Below, in pieces: positions 18,463 to 27,451 of a stretch of 28,190 nucleotides of DNA. The notes under the pieces were generated by a model. It saw only the letters and a program-made list of their open reading frames with translations. It did no database searches and was not told where the DNA came from. The position numbers and the translations under genes are program-made. Source of the DNA: Roseicyclus sp. (GTDB taxonomy: Bacteria; Pseudomonadota; Alphaproteobacteria; Rhodobacterales; Rhodobacteraceae); NCBI GenBank assembly GCA_018401055.1, contig JAGYLB010000124.1, forward strand, positions 1 through 28,190. The letters run 5' to 3'. Numbering within the stretch: the first letter of the stretch is position 1; each line of letters opens with the position of its first letter.

Positions 18463-18662
18463 CCAAATTCGGCCCCTCTCGCGGCGAGATCAAGCTGCGG
18501 CTGGCCATCAGCCTTGCAGGATTGGCGCTGCTGGTCGGGGCCTATACGACCAATGGCATCGGCGGCATCGCATCGCTTGAAATCGCGATTATCGGCACTG
18601 CCTTTTTCGGCGGCTCGGCGCTATGGTGCATCCTGAAATTGCGACGAAAGGACGACACATGA
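18459..18662 (+). CDS. Small two-segment membrane protein
   Basis: A 67-residue protein starting inside the stop of the MBL hydrolase (ATGA). It has a basic N-terminus ([13 protein letters not shown]), a hydrophobic segment ([15 protein letters not shown]), a second one ([18 protein letters not shown]) and a basic tail (KLRRKDD). No family is recognised. The tight coupling on both sides makes it a real gene. Confidence 0.75.
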   Translation: MTKFGPSRGEIKLRLAISLAGLALLVGAYTTNGIGGIASLEIAIIGTAFFGGSALWCILKLRRKDDT

Positions 18663-18934
18663 GCACCGGTCAGACCATCCAGCTTGCCTTGCAGAGCCTC
18701 GTCTTCCTCGCTTGGGCGGTGCTGATGTTCCGCACCCTGTTCCTTCTGCGGTCCCGATCGGCCGAGGAAACCGGCGACAGCCTGCCGGGACCGGGCCAGT
18801 TCCTCACTCAAGTCGGGCGGTGGCTCCGTGCGCCCGAGGATCGACAGGAGCGCACCACGCTGTTCTTCCTGACATTCGTGCTCTTCGCGATGATCGCCAC
18901 CTCTGCCCTTCTGGGGCAGCCGGGCGCGCGCTAG
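18659..18934 (+). CDS. Small two-segment membrane protein
   Basis: A 91-residue protein starting inside the stop of the preceding gene (ATGA). It has hydrophobic segments near residues 6-30 ([20 protein letters not shown]) and 67-85 ([19 protein letters not shown]), separated by a polar loop rich in charged residues. It is the last gene of the hmgA operon. Its stop (TAG, 18932-18934) overlaps the reconstructed yaaA stop on the other strand, so the two operons converge with no spacer. Confidence 0.75.
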   Translation: MSTGQTIQLALQSLVFLAWAVLMFRTLFLLRSRSAEETGDSLPGPGQFLTQVGRWLRAPEDRQERTTLFFLTFVLFAMIATSALLGQPGAR

Positions 18935-19712
18935 GCCGCTTTCTCGGCGGCCTCGGCGCGGCGCAGCAAAGGCGGGCTTGCCCGGTGCGCTCAACTCCGG
19001 CGCATGGGCGTAGCCGCCTGCGTCAAAATCGAGGATCGCATCGGGATCGGTCAGCCGCCGTTCGATGATGAACCGCGCCATGGCGCCGCGCGCGCGCTTG
19101 GCGAAGAAGCTGGACGATCTTGGGGCCGCCCGGCTTGTCCTCGAGGAATTGCGGCGTGACGACCTCGAGATTTAGAGCCGCAGCATCCACCGCAGAGAAA
19201 TATTCGACCGAGGCGCAGTTGATCAAAGTGCCGGTGCCAAGCCGATCCGCATCGTCGTTCAAGGCGCGCGCCAGCCGGGCGGCCCACCAATCATACAGCG
19301 TCTCGCCTTTGGCAGTCTTCAGGCGGCTGCCCATCTCGAGCCGGTAGGGCTTGATCGCGTCCAGCGGGCGCAGCAGGCCATAAAGCCCCGACAAGATGCG
19401 CAACCGATCCTGCGCGAAACGCAGATCGTCCGCATCAAGGCTTGCGGCCTCAAGCCCCAGATAGGTGTCACCGGCAAAGGCCAGCGCGGCCGGGCGCGTC
19501 TCGGCGGTGGCCGTCTCGAAGTCACGAAACCGCTCGGCGTTGAGCTTGGCCAGCGTGGGCGAGATATCCATCAGCTTTCCAAGCTCTGCAGCGCTTAGCC
19601 CGCGCGCGATACGGGCCAGCGCCGTTGCATCGTCCTTGAAGGCGGGTTCTGTCATCTCCATGGCGCGATCGGCCCAATCGAGGCGTTTGGCGGGGGAAAT
19701 GACGGTCAGCAT
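18931..19712 (-). CDS. yaaA: Peroxide stress protein YaaA (frameshifted)
   Basis: About 260 residues with two breaks near 19115 and 18965. The start is [13 protein letters not shown] (family hallmark SPAK). It continues with [39 protein letters not shown], and [13 protein letters not shown]. In the next frame come [22 protein letters not shown] and GGYAH. After the second break it ends EAAEKAA with TAG at 18933-18931. YaaA binds DNA and lowers free iron and oxidative damage during peroxide stress in E. coli. It is divergent from the AI-2E permease. The motifs are complete across the breaks. Confidence 0.9.
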
Positions 19713-19855
19713 GGGCAAGGTCCTGTCGACAGCTCGATGGTCGTCAGGTAGCGCGCCCAAAGCGCAGGGGCAACCGCCAAGGGTGCAACGCAGCATCTTG
19801 AGGTTGCCGGCCAGCCGACCCACACTGCCCCGACCAAACAGGATGCGACAGGCCC

Positions 19856-20987
19856 GTGGCAGACAAACACCAGATCGGCAAGACGGTTGAACCTACGACA
19901 GATGCCGGGACGCGCCAGCGCATCCAGACCGGTGCGCTGATCATCATCGCGGGCGCTGTCTTGCTGTTCCTGCTGGTGCAGGCAAGGTTCATGCTGACAT
20001 CGCTGGCGGTCGCCATCATCTTGTTCAGCCTGACGAGCGATGCCATCGCCTATATCTCGCGGCTCAAGATCGGCCCGCTGCGCATTCCCAACTGGCTGGC
20101 CAGCCTTGCAGCGTTGCTGCTGATTTCCACTGGCCTGTTCATGCTCAGCTCGTTGGTGCTGTCGCAGGTAAACACGGTCCTGTCGACGACACTCGTCTAT
20201 ACCGAGCGCGTTCCGGCAGCCACCGCCGACCTGTTCGCCTGGATGGGCCCCGAGGTGGAAACCGCCATCCAGAACGCGATGGGCAGCGTCGATGTGTCGG
20301 GATACCTGCGTACGGTCGCCGGGCAGGCCGGTGGGCTGATGCAAGGCACCGTGCTGGTGATCTTGTTCGTGGGTTTTCTGTTTGCCGAACGGCTGTGGTT
20401 CGAGGTCAAGCTGACCAGCCTGATGGGCGGTGATGCCGACCGCGCGGCGCAAGTGCAGCGCATCATCGGCACGATCATGCACAGGGTGAATTACTACCTT
20501 CTGGTCAAGACCGTCGTCAGCGCGGTGACCGGCCTGATGGTCTATGCCGTGGCCTATGCCTTCAACCTCGAGCTTGCCGTGGCGATCGGGGTTCTGACCT
20601 TCATCCTCAACTACATCCCCAATGTCGGATCTATCGTGGCGACGGTTCTGGCCACGCTGGTGACCTATGTGCAGATCGGCGAACCCGGCCCGACCATGGC
20701 CTTTTTCGTGGCGGTCGGCATCGATCCAGTTCGTGAACGGCAACATCATCGATCCATGGCTGATGGGGCGCACGTTGCGGCTGTCGACCTTCGGCATCAT
20801 CGTGTCGCTGGCCTTTTGGGGGGCGGTCTGGGGCATCGCGGGCATGTTCCTGTCGGTGCCGATCATGGTCGCGGTGATGATCGTGTCCAGCCATGTCGCC
20901 GGAATTGCGCCCCATCGCCGTTCTATTGTCGCGCGAAGGCCTGCCCGACGGCGAGGAGCCCCCGCCCAGATGCGCGCCGCCGAATAG
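19856..20987 (+). CDS. AI-2E family transporter (frameshifted)
   Basis: About 377 residues with breaks near 20730, 20905 and 20960. The protein is polytopic, starting with a hydrophobic pair (ALIIIAGAVLLFLLVQARF), then NWLASLAALLLISTGLFML. The family core follows: GVLTFILNYIPNVGSIVATV, NGNIIDPWLMGRTLRLS, and FWGAVWGIAGMFLSVPIMV. The C-terminus is hydrophilic (LRPIAVLLSREGLPDG). The family includes autoinducer-2 exporters and sodium/proton antiporters, so the substrate is open. The start is GTG 19856 with only a modest Shine-Dalgarno (ACAGG). It is convergent with recQ, 9 bases apart. Confidence 0.88.
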
Positions 20988-20996
20988 CTGCAACGC

Positions 20997-23048
20997 TCAC
21001 GAGGCTTCGCGCAGCACCTCGAGAAAGGCGTCGCCGAAACGTTCCGCGTGCCGCTCGCCCAACAGGCGGGCAAGACCCGGCAGATCCGATGGCTTGACCT
21101 CGGCCAGCTTGGCCAGTTGCGACGAGGAACAGGTCATCGGTTTGTCGGTCCCATCCGTGCCGCGCGCCAGATCCGCCTGTACCGCCAAAAGCCGGTCATA
21201 AAGCGTGCCGGCCTCGCGGCCCGCCAGCTTGCGCCGCGCCGGATGCAACGCTGCCGGGCGTCTCGCCGGTGATGACAGCCAGAAAGGCCGCGCCGTATTT
21301 CTCGAGCTTCGTGGCCCCGACCCCGCCGATCTTTGCCATCTGATCCAGCGTCGCGGGCCGGGTTTCCGCCATCTCGATCAAGGTCTTGTCGGTAAAGATG
21401 ACATAGGCGGGCACGCGCGCTGCCTCGGCCAGCGCGCGGCGCTTGGCTTTCAGCGCGGACAAAAGCGGCGCGTCCTCCTCGCTGACCAGCATCTTGACCT
21501 GCGGGCTGCGTGGGGCCTTGGTGATGGTGTCGCGGCGCAAGGTGATCTCCGCCTCGCCGCGCAAGATGGGCCGCGCCGCTTCGGTCATGCGCAGCGCGCC
21601 GTGCCGGGCGGGGTCCGGGCGCACCAGATCATGCGGCGGCCATCTGCCGGAACACGGCCTGCCAGCCGCGCTTGTCGAACTCTGAGCCGATGCCATAGGT
21701 GGGCAACTGGTCATGGCCGCGTTCGCGGATCTTGTCGGTGTGCTGCACCGGTCAGAATGTCGATCAGATGCCCCGCGCCGAACCACTCGCCGGTGCGCAG
21801 CATCGCCGACAGCGCCTTGCGCACCGGGGTCGTGGCGTCGAACACATCGGGCGGGGTAGCGCACAGATCGCAATTGCCGCAAGGCGCGGCTGTTTCGCTG
21901 AAATAACCCAACGAGCACCTGCTGTCGACAGCCCAGCGCCTCGGCCAGCCCCAGAAGGGCGTTCAGACGCGCGTGATCAGCCTCTTTCCGCTCGGGCGGC
22001 GCGAGGCCTTCATCAATCTGGGACCGACGAAACCGGATATCGTCGGGACCATACAGCGTCATCGTGGTCGGCGAGGCGCGCCGTCACGGCCCGCGCGGCC
22101 GATTTCCTGATAATAGCCTTCGATCGACTTGGGCAGATCGGCATGCGCGACCCAGCGGATGTCGGGTTTGTCGACCCCCATGCCAAAGGCGATGGTGGCC
22201 ACCACGATCAGCCCGTCCTCGGTGGCGAAACGCCCCTCGACCACGCGCCGATCCTCGGCCTCCATCCCACCGTGGTAATGGCAAGCCGTGTGCCCCGCTT
22301 CGCGCAACGCCTGCGCCAGCACCTCGGTCTTGGCACGGGTGCCGCAATAGACGATGCCCGACTGCCCCTTTACGCGACCGCAAAGCTCATGGATCTGGCG
22401 CGCGGGTTTTGCTTGACCTCGAAGGCCAGCGCGAGATTGGGCCGGTCGAAGCCGCGCAGGAAACTGTCGGCGGCATACCGTCGAACAGGCGCGCGACAAT
22501 CTCCACCTGCGTCTCGGCATCCGCCGTGGCGGTGAAGCCGCCAGTGGCACATTCAGCGCCCGACGCAATTCCCCTATGCGCAGGTAATCAGGCCGGAAAT
22601 CATGACCCCACTGGCTGACGCAATGCGCCTCGTCGACCGCAATCAGGCTGACGCCTACGCGCTTGAGCATCCGTTCCGTGCCCGAGGACGCCAGCCGTTC
22701 GGGCGCTATATAGAGCAGCTTGAGGCTGCCATCCTCGAGCGCGGCCCAGACCGCATCGGTTTCCTCAGGCGTGTTGCCGCTGGTCAGCGCGCCCGCGACC
22801 ACGCCCGCTTCGCTGAGGCCGCGCACCTGATCGCGCATCAAGGCGATCAAGGGCGAGATCACGACGGTGACACCTGCCCGCATCAGGGCCGGAAGCTGGA
22901 AACACAAGGACTTGCCGCCCCCCGTGGGCATGATCGCCAGCACGTTGCGCCCGGCTGCCACCGCATCCACGATCTCGGCCTGCCCGGGGCGAAACTCCGA
23001 AAAGCCGAAGACCGAGGACAAAAGGGCGATGGCGTCTTGATCGGGCAT
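20997..23048 (-). CDS. recQ: ATP-dependent DNA helicase RecQ (heavily frameshifted)
   Basis: About 680 residues, reconstructed across at least eight breaks near 22547, 22475, 22405, 22078, 21905, 21755, 21640 and 21240. In order: FRPGQAEIVDAV, Walker A PTGGGKS, SPLIALMRDQV, DEAH box VDEAHCVSQWGHDFRPDY, TATADAET, GFDRPNL, GIVYCGTRAKTE, GMGVDKPDIRWVAHADLP, and EIGRAGRDG. Then come the RQC zinc cysteines (CGNCDLC), a winged-helix segment (HTDKIRERGHDQLPTYGIGS) and a C-terminal HRDC region. Every domain is present and in order, so the chromosomal gene is probably intact and the sequence faulty. The role is repair and recombination of stalled forks. The start is MPDQDAIALL. Confidence 0.92.
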
Positions 23049-23276
23049 GGCGGCCTGCGGGGTCTCTCGTGTTTTGCTCGATTTTTATGGACTGTCCCAT
23101 GTTGAGGTTTCGTAAACAAGGCCCCGACCGCCAGATCGAGGGGCACATGCGGGGACATCCACAACATATTCCCCCCGACCCGGTCCTAGGCCGCGTCAGG
23201 TCGTCCCCTTACATGCACAAGGCCGCCCCATTACGCAGGGGCAACCTGATCCCTGACCGGCAAAGGATGGACCGAC
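23049..23276. promoter_or_regulatory. Divergent recQ/dctP-like intergenic region
   Basis: A 228-base spacer between the divergent recQ and TRAP receptor starts, so it must hold both promoters. No confident -35/-10 pair, operator palindrome or RNA gene was found. A TGATCC at about 23248 lacks a TA-type -10 at 18 bases and was not accepted as an RpoE site. Confidence 0.4.
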
Positions 23277-24340
23277 ATGTCGATGCGCAACACGCTGACC
23301 GCTGCCCTTGCGGGGCTGACGCTGGCCACAACAGCCGCGCTGGCGCAGGACCCCGAGGTGACGCTGCGGTTCCAGCATTTCGTCTCGCCCGCTTCGGCCA
23401 ACCCGACGCATTTCATGCAGCCCTGGGCTGACGCGATCATGGACCAATCGGGCGGCCGCATCGCGGTCGAGATCTACCCTTTCATGCAGCTAGGTGGCTC
23501 TGCGACAGATCAATACGACCTCATCCGCGACGGCGTGATCGACGGCGGCTGGGTCATTCCCGGCTACCAGCCCGGCCGCTTCCCCGAGGCCGAGGCGCTC
23601 GAACTGCCCTTCATCACCACCAAATCCGCCGAGGAAGCCAGCCGCGCCGCCTGGGCGTTTACCCAAGACCATTTGCTCGACGATTTCGCCGATGTGCATC
23701 TGATCGCCGTCCACATGCACGGGCGCGGCCTTGTCCACCTGCGCGGCGACCCGATCGAGACGCTGTCCGATTTCGACGGTCCGCGCCCGCGCCAGGCCCG
23801 TCGCGGGCGGCCAGCATTGCTGCTGGAACGGCTGGGGCTACGCCCATCGGCATGCCCGTGCCTGCCTTCCCCGAGGCATTGTCGCGCGGCGTGGTCGATG
23901 GCGGCGTGATCACATGGGAACAGGCGCCTTCGCTGCGGCTGGACGAATTGACCGACAGCCACACCGACGTGGCGGGCGATTATTCGCTCTACAACCTCTA
24001 TTTCCTCTGGGCGTTGAACCGCGATGTCTACGAGGGTCTGCCCGATGACCTGCGCGCCGTGATCGACGCCAATTCCGGTCTGATGGCGTCCGCCTGGGCG
24101 GGGCGCGCGCATGACATCGGTGACGCCGATGGGCGCCGCGCGATGGAGGATGCGGGCAACATCATCGCCGAAATGTCGCCTGAGCTGACCGCCGAGGTCG
24201 AGGCGTTGGGCGCCGGCGTCATCGAGGACTGGATCGCCGAGGCAGATGGCCGGGGGCTTGCCGGTGCCGCGCTTGTCGCCGCCGCCCGCGCCGCAGTCGC
24301 AGCCGAAGTGGCCAGCGCGCAGGGTCCGGACGCGGATTGA
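23277..24340 (+). CDS. TRAP transporter solute-binding protein, DctP family (frameshifted)
   Basis: About 354 residues with breaks near 23780 and between about 23810 and 23850. The N-terminal signal peptide (MSMRNTLTAALAGLTLATTA, cleavage after ALA) exports it to the periplasm. It then shows TLRFQHFVSPASANPTHFMQ, EIYPFMQLGG, and after the breaks ATPIGMPVPAFPEALSRGVV, DGGVITWEQA and LYNLYFLWALNRDVY. The latter motifs are the typical DctP ligand-binding hinge. The usual membrane partners (DctQ and DctM) are absent: a terminator follows at once and the next gene is on the other strand. The ATG at 23277 follows AAAGGA at 9 bases. The ligand is unknown; organic acids are typical. Confidence 0.88.
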
Positions 24341-24354
24341 ACCAGATCCAGACA

Positions 24355-24390
24355 TGAAAACACCCCCCGCCTTTGGGCGGGTGTTTTCAT
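24355..24390. terminator. Bidirectional hairpin terminator between the TRAP receptor and the small exported protein
   Basis: TGAAAACACCC (left arm) pairs with GGGTGTTTTCA (right arm) around a GC-rich top (GCC/GGC) with a few extra C residues. A-rich and T-rich flanks on either side allow termination in both directions. It lies 15 bases after the TRAP receptor stop and about 64 bases past the stop of the convergent gene. Confidence 0.85.
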
Positions 24391-24453
24391 TCGGTCCGTG
24401 GTCAGGGCGCCGGGGAAAGCGACGCCCGACCACGAGTCCGAGACGATCACAGA

Positions 24454-24780
24454 TCATTCGTTTTCGAGGCTTTCGGCGCGCAGTTCAGCGAAGATCGCTG
24501 CGGCGGCGGCGGACTGCGAGGAGTTGATGACAGTGCCGCCGTTCAGGCCGCGCAGATCGCTGATCGAGTCGACCGAGCCGTTGAAGATGCCGAATGCGAC
24601 AGCGGCGTCTGACCGGTTGTTGGTCGAAACGACAACCGATTCCGAAACTGTCGGCACGGCGATGCGCTCGATCACGCTGTCCTGGTCCTGGTTGAAGTGG
24701 TTGATGGCGAAGTCGGTGCTGGCGAAGGTCGGAGCAGCGAGCGTTGCGACGACGGCGGTCAGGGCGAAGAGGTTTTTCAT
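24454..24780 (-). CDS. Small exported protein of unknown function
   Basis: A 108-residue protein with a clear signal peptide (MKNLFALTAVVATLAAPTFA, then STDFAIN), predicting a mature periplasmic or secreted form of about 88 residues. It has no cysteines, is rich in Ser, Asn and Ala, and contains AINHFNQDQDS, VSESVVVSTNN and SQSAAAAAIFAE. The ATG follows AAAGGA at good spacing. I recognise no family. It is transcribed alone, ends at the shared terminator and has a long, AT-rich upstream region, which suggests its own regulated promoter. Confidence 0.8.
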   Translation of the reverse strand: MKNLFALTAVVATLAAPTFASTDFAINHFNQDQDSVIERIAVPTVSESVVVSTNNRSDAAVAFGIFNGSVDSISDLRGLNGGTVINSSQSAAAAAIFAELRAESLENE

Positions 24781-25084
24781 GTCTTTGGTCCTTTTTCGGT
24801 GTGTTTAGGCGCGTCTTGGGTTTTGCGCCGGTTTGGGTTTGTCGGGGCGGTGCGCCCTTCGATGGACAACAGATGCGCCGTATGCTGCTCTCATTCAATA
24901 AACGAAAACGCGATTAATCCGAGATATTGGTGCGTATTTGCACATATTGGTCGCCAACCTGCACCGACCGCACGGGCCTGTGCGTTTTTCCCACGGAACC
25001 GTCAAAATCTTCGTAACATTCAGGAAAATTCCGGCGGCTCTGAAACTTTCCGCCTGATCCTTCGTTGGCTGGCAGGCGTCGAGC
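24781..25084. promoter_or_regulatory. AT-rich intergenic region upstream of the small exported protein
   Basis: A 304-base gap, markedly more AT-rich than the coding flanks at 24890-25060. It has ATATTGGT twice in direct orientation 20 bases apart (24924 and 24944) and a short inverted GTGC-GTATTT-GCAC between them. It is a candidate operator for the exported-protein gene; no RNA gene was recognised. Confidence 0.4.
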
Positions 25085-25651
25085 TCAGCCCAGCCTGCGA
25101 CCCAACAGCGTGATGACCGTGCCGCTGCGGCTGCGCTGGCCGACCAGGGTCAGGCCCGGCGGCGGCAAGGGTGCGGTGCCGTCTTCCCAAACGACCAGCG
25201 CGCCCTGTGCGATCCATCCGCCCGCCAGGGCCGAGGTAAGGGCCCGCTCACCCAGCCCTTGCCCGTAAGGCGGGTCGAGAAACACAAGGTCAAAGGGCGC
25301 GCCGCGCGCGTCGCCCAGATCGGTGGCGTCGCGATGCAGGAGCTTGGTCGCGCCCTGCGCGGCACATAACGCGATATTCTCACGCAACAGCGCGCGCGCC
25401 GAGGTGCCGTCATCGACGAAGGTGACATGAGCCGCACCCCGGCTGAATGCCTCGAGACCCAGCGCGCCCGTGCCCGCGAACAGATCCAGCACACGCTTGC
25501 CCGTGACCGGGTCGCCATGCTTGCCGCTGGTTAGCAGGTTGAACAGGCTTTCGCGTACCCGGTCGGTCGTCGGGCGCAGATGGGCTGCCCCATCGCCCGC
25601 GCCCAGCTCGGCCAGTTTCTTGCCCCGGAGCCGCCCGGCGATGATCCGCAT
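25085..25651 (-). CDS. rsmD: 16S rRNA (guanine(966)-N(2))-methyltransferase RsmD
   Basis: A 188-residue SAM-dependent methyltransferase, intact. The N-terminus MRIIAGRLRGKKL, then LRPTTDRVRESLFNLL, is diagnostic of RsmD. The SAM loop is VLDLFAGTGALGLEA and the catalytic motif is LVFLDPPYG. It methylates G966 of 16S rRNA in the 30S subunit. Its ATG is 3 bases after the stop of the upstream flavoprotein, so the two form an operon. Confidence 0.95.
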   Translation of the reverse strand: MRIIAGRLRGKKLAELGAGDGAAHLRPTTDRVRESLFNLLTSGKHGDPVTGKRVLDLFAGTGALGLEAFSRGAAHVTFVDDGTSARALLRENIALCAAQGATKLLHRDATDLGDARGAPFDLVFLDPPYGQGLGERALTSALAGGWIAQGALVVWEDGTAPLPPPGLTLVGQRSRSGTVITLLGRRLG

Positions 25652-25654
25652 CGC

Positions 25655-26864
25655 TCAGGCCTTGAGCAGGGGTTTGAGGTCCTGCCCCGCATCCGCCACT
25701 ATGTCAGGCGCGGGCGAGCGTCCCATCTCGATCAGCCGCTTGCCGACCATGTAGCCGCGCGGATCGTTCATCGCATCCACCGCCAGCAGGGTGTCGTCCG
25801 CGTAATACCAATGCGACCGAGCCGTGCCGCCGTCACGAATGAAAACGCGATCATACCCCGTGTTGAGCCCCGCGATCTGCAGCTTGACGTCATATTGGTC
25901 GGACCAGAACCAAGGCTGGGGCACGTAAGGGGCATCCGCCCCCATGATGTTCATAGCCACAGCCTCGGCCTGATCTATGGCATTCTGCACCGATTCCAGC
26001 CGGATCATCGCGCCGCGATACGGAAAAACCGCGCAATCGCCCGCGGCCCAGATTGCCCCGGATCACTGGTGCGGCCCCGGTCGTCGAGCGTGATGCCATT
26101 GGCCACCTCCAACCCCGCCGCCTCGGCCAGCGCGGTGGCGGGCGTGATGCCGATGCCCACGATCACCATGTCGAACGCATGCTCCGACCCGTCCGACAGG
26201 ATCGCGCCGGTCACATGGCCATCACCCGTCAGCTGCGTCAGGCCAGTGCCTTCGCGGATGTCGACGCCATGCGCACGATGCAGATCGCGGAAGAAATCCG
26301 AGGTCTCGGGCGCGGCGACACGTTGCAAGATGCGGTCGGCCATCTCGATCAGCGTCACTGCCATGCCACGTTTGGCCGCGACGGCGGCAGCCTCCAGCCC
26401 GATATAGCCGCCCCCCACGATCAGCGCGCGGCGGCCCGGCTGCATCCCCGGCCCCATCGCATCAACATCGCGCAGCGTCCTCACCACATGAACACCGGTC
26501 AACTCGCCCCCGATGGCAGCGGGCAGACGGCGCGGGACCGAGCCCGTCGTCAGAACCAGTTGGTCCGCAGGGGCACAGGCTGCCCACCCGCGATCACCAC
26601 GCGGGCCGCGCGGTCGATGGCGCTGACGTCTATGTCCAGTATCAAGGTGATGCCATTTTCGGCGTAGTAGCTTTCGGGGCGCAGATAGAGCCGCTCCAAC
26701 GCCATTTCGCCCAACAGATACGCCTTGGACAGCGGCGGGCGCTGGTAGGGCGGCGCGGGTTCCGCGCCGATCAGGGTAATGGACCCGGTGAACCCTTCGG
26801 ACCGCAGCTTGGCCACGCACGACGCCCCGGCCTGTCCCGCGCCCACGACCACGATCTTTTCCAT
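25655..26864 (-). CDS. FAD-dependent NAD(P)H:ferredoxin-reductase-like protein (frameshifted)
   Basis: About 402 residues with breaks near 26575 and 26060. The FAD motif is VVVGAGQAGASCVAKL, followed by PYQRPPLSKAYLLGE, typical of putidaredoxin/rhodocoxin-reductase-like enzymes. The middle NAD motif is ALIVGGGYIGLEAAAVA. The last FAD contact is AAGDCAVFPYRG, followed by the reductase C-terminal domain (PWFWSDQYDVKLQIAG). The start ATG at 26864 has GAAAGG at 8-9 bases. It would pass electrons from NAD(P)H to a ferredoxin, but no ferredoxin or P450 gene is adjacent. It is divergent from the peroxiredoxins and in an operon with rsmD. Confidence 0.9.
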
Positions 26865-26881
26865 GCCCGTCACCTTTCGCG

Positions 26882-26910
26882 TTGGCCGCCGTTAGCGCGG
26901 ACCCTATATG
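26882..26910 (+). promoter_or_regulatory. Candidate housekeeping promoter of the peroxiredoxin pair
   Basis: TTGGCC (26882-26887), a 17-base spacer, then TATATG (26905-26910) lie about 40 bases before the first peroxiredoxin ATG. The match is moderate. The gap contains no RpoE-type TGATCC. Confidence 0.4.
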
Positions 26911-26948
26911 CCCTCCGAACGGTTTAACAAGCGAGAGGGACCGCACCC

Positions 26949-27449
26949 ATGACCATTTCCGTTGGCGACACTTTTCCAGATGCCCAACTGTCCATCCTGA
27001 CGGATGACGGGCCGAAACTGCTCGGCCTTTCCGACTACGTAACCGGGCGCAAGGTGATCGTGTTCGGCCTACCCGGCGCGTTCACAGGCCCGTGCAGCAC
27101 GTCGCATGTTCCCAGCTTCATCCGCACCGCCGAGGCGTTCAAGGCGGAAGGCGTCGATGAGATCATCTGCATTTCTGTCAATGACCCCTTCGTGCTGAAG
27201 GCATGGGGTGAGGCGACGGGGGCCACCGCGGCCGGGATCACAATGCTGGGCGACTCCGAGGGCAAGCTGACCCATACCCTCAAGATGGAATTCACCGCCC
27301 CGCAGATCGGCCTTCATTGGGGCGCCTTCGAACTCCGCCGGGCATGCCGGGTAGTTTCCTGGCGACTCGGCGTCGTGACCCATGCCAATGTCGACGCGCC
27401 CGGCGTGTGCGACATCTCGACCGGCGAGCGACTGCTGGAGACGCTGTAA
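26949..27449 (+). CDS. Prx5-type peroxiredoxin (thiol peroxidase), copy 1
   Basis: A 166-residue thioredoxin-fold peroxidase. The N-terminus is MTISVGDTFPDAQL; the peroxidatic cysteine is in GLPGAFTGPCSTSHVPSF. This is followed by [34 protein letters not shown] and, at the end, APGVCDISTGERLLETL. The segment at about 27318-27375, where the family has a conserved RSKRYAM-type stretch, does not match in any frame and is about five codons too long, so it is probably corrupted although the frame stays open. The ATG follows AGAGGGA. It should reduce H2O2 and organic peroxides in the cytoplasm. Copy 2 starts 2 bases downstream. Confidence 0.88.
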   Translation: MTISVGDTFPDAQLSILTDDGPKLLGLSDYVTGRKVIVFGLPGAFTGPCSTSHVPSFIRTAEAFKAEGVDEIICISVNDPFVLKAWGEATGATAAGITMLGDSEGKLTHTLKMEFTAPQIGLHWGAFELRRACRVVSWRLGVVTHANVDAPGVCDISTGERLLETL

Positions 27450-27451
27450 TT

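Noticed and set aside
20997..23048. recQ as a true pseudogene
   Set aside because: All domains and catalytic residues persist through eight frame changes with no missing blocks. Indel errors explain this better than decay, and other core genes in the window show the same pattern.
23246..23280. TGATCC upstream of the TRAP receptor as a further RpoE promoter
   Set aside because: The position 18 bases downstream reads ACCGAC, with no TA-type -10, and it overlaps the ribosome binding site region.
25050..25085. TGATCC at about 25056 as an RpoE promoter
   Set aside because: No TA-type -10 at the required spacing, and no plus-strand gene follows.
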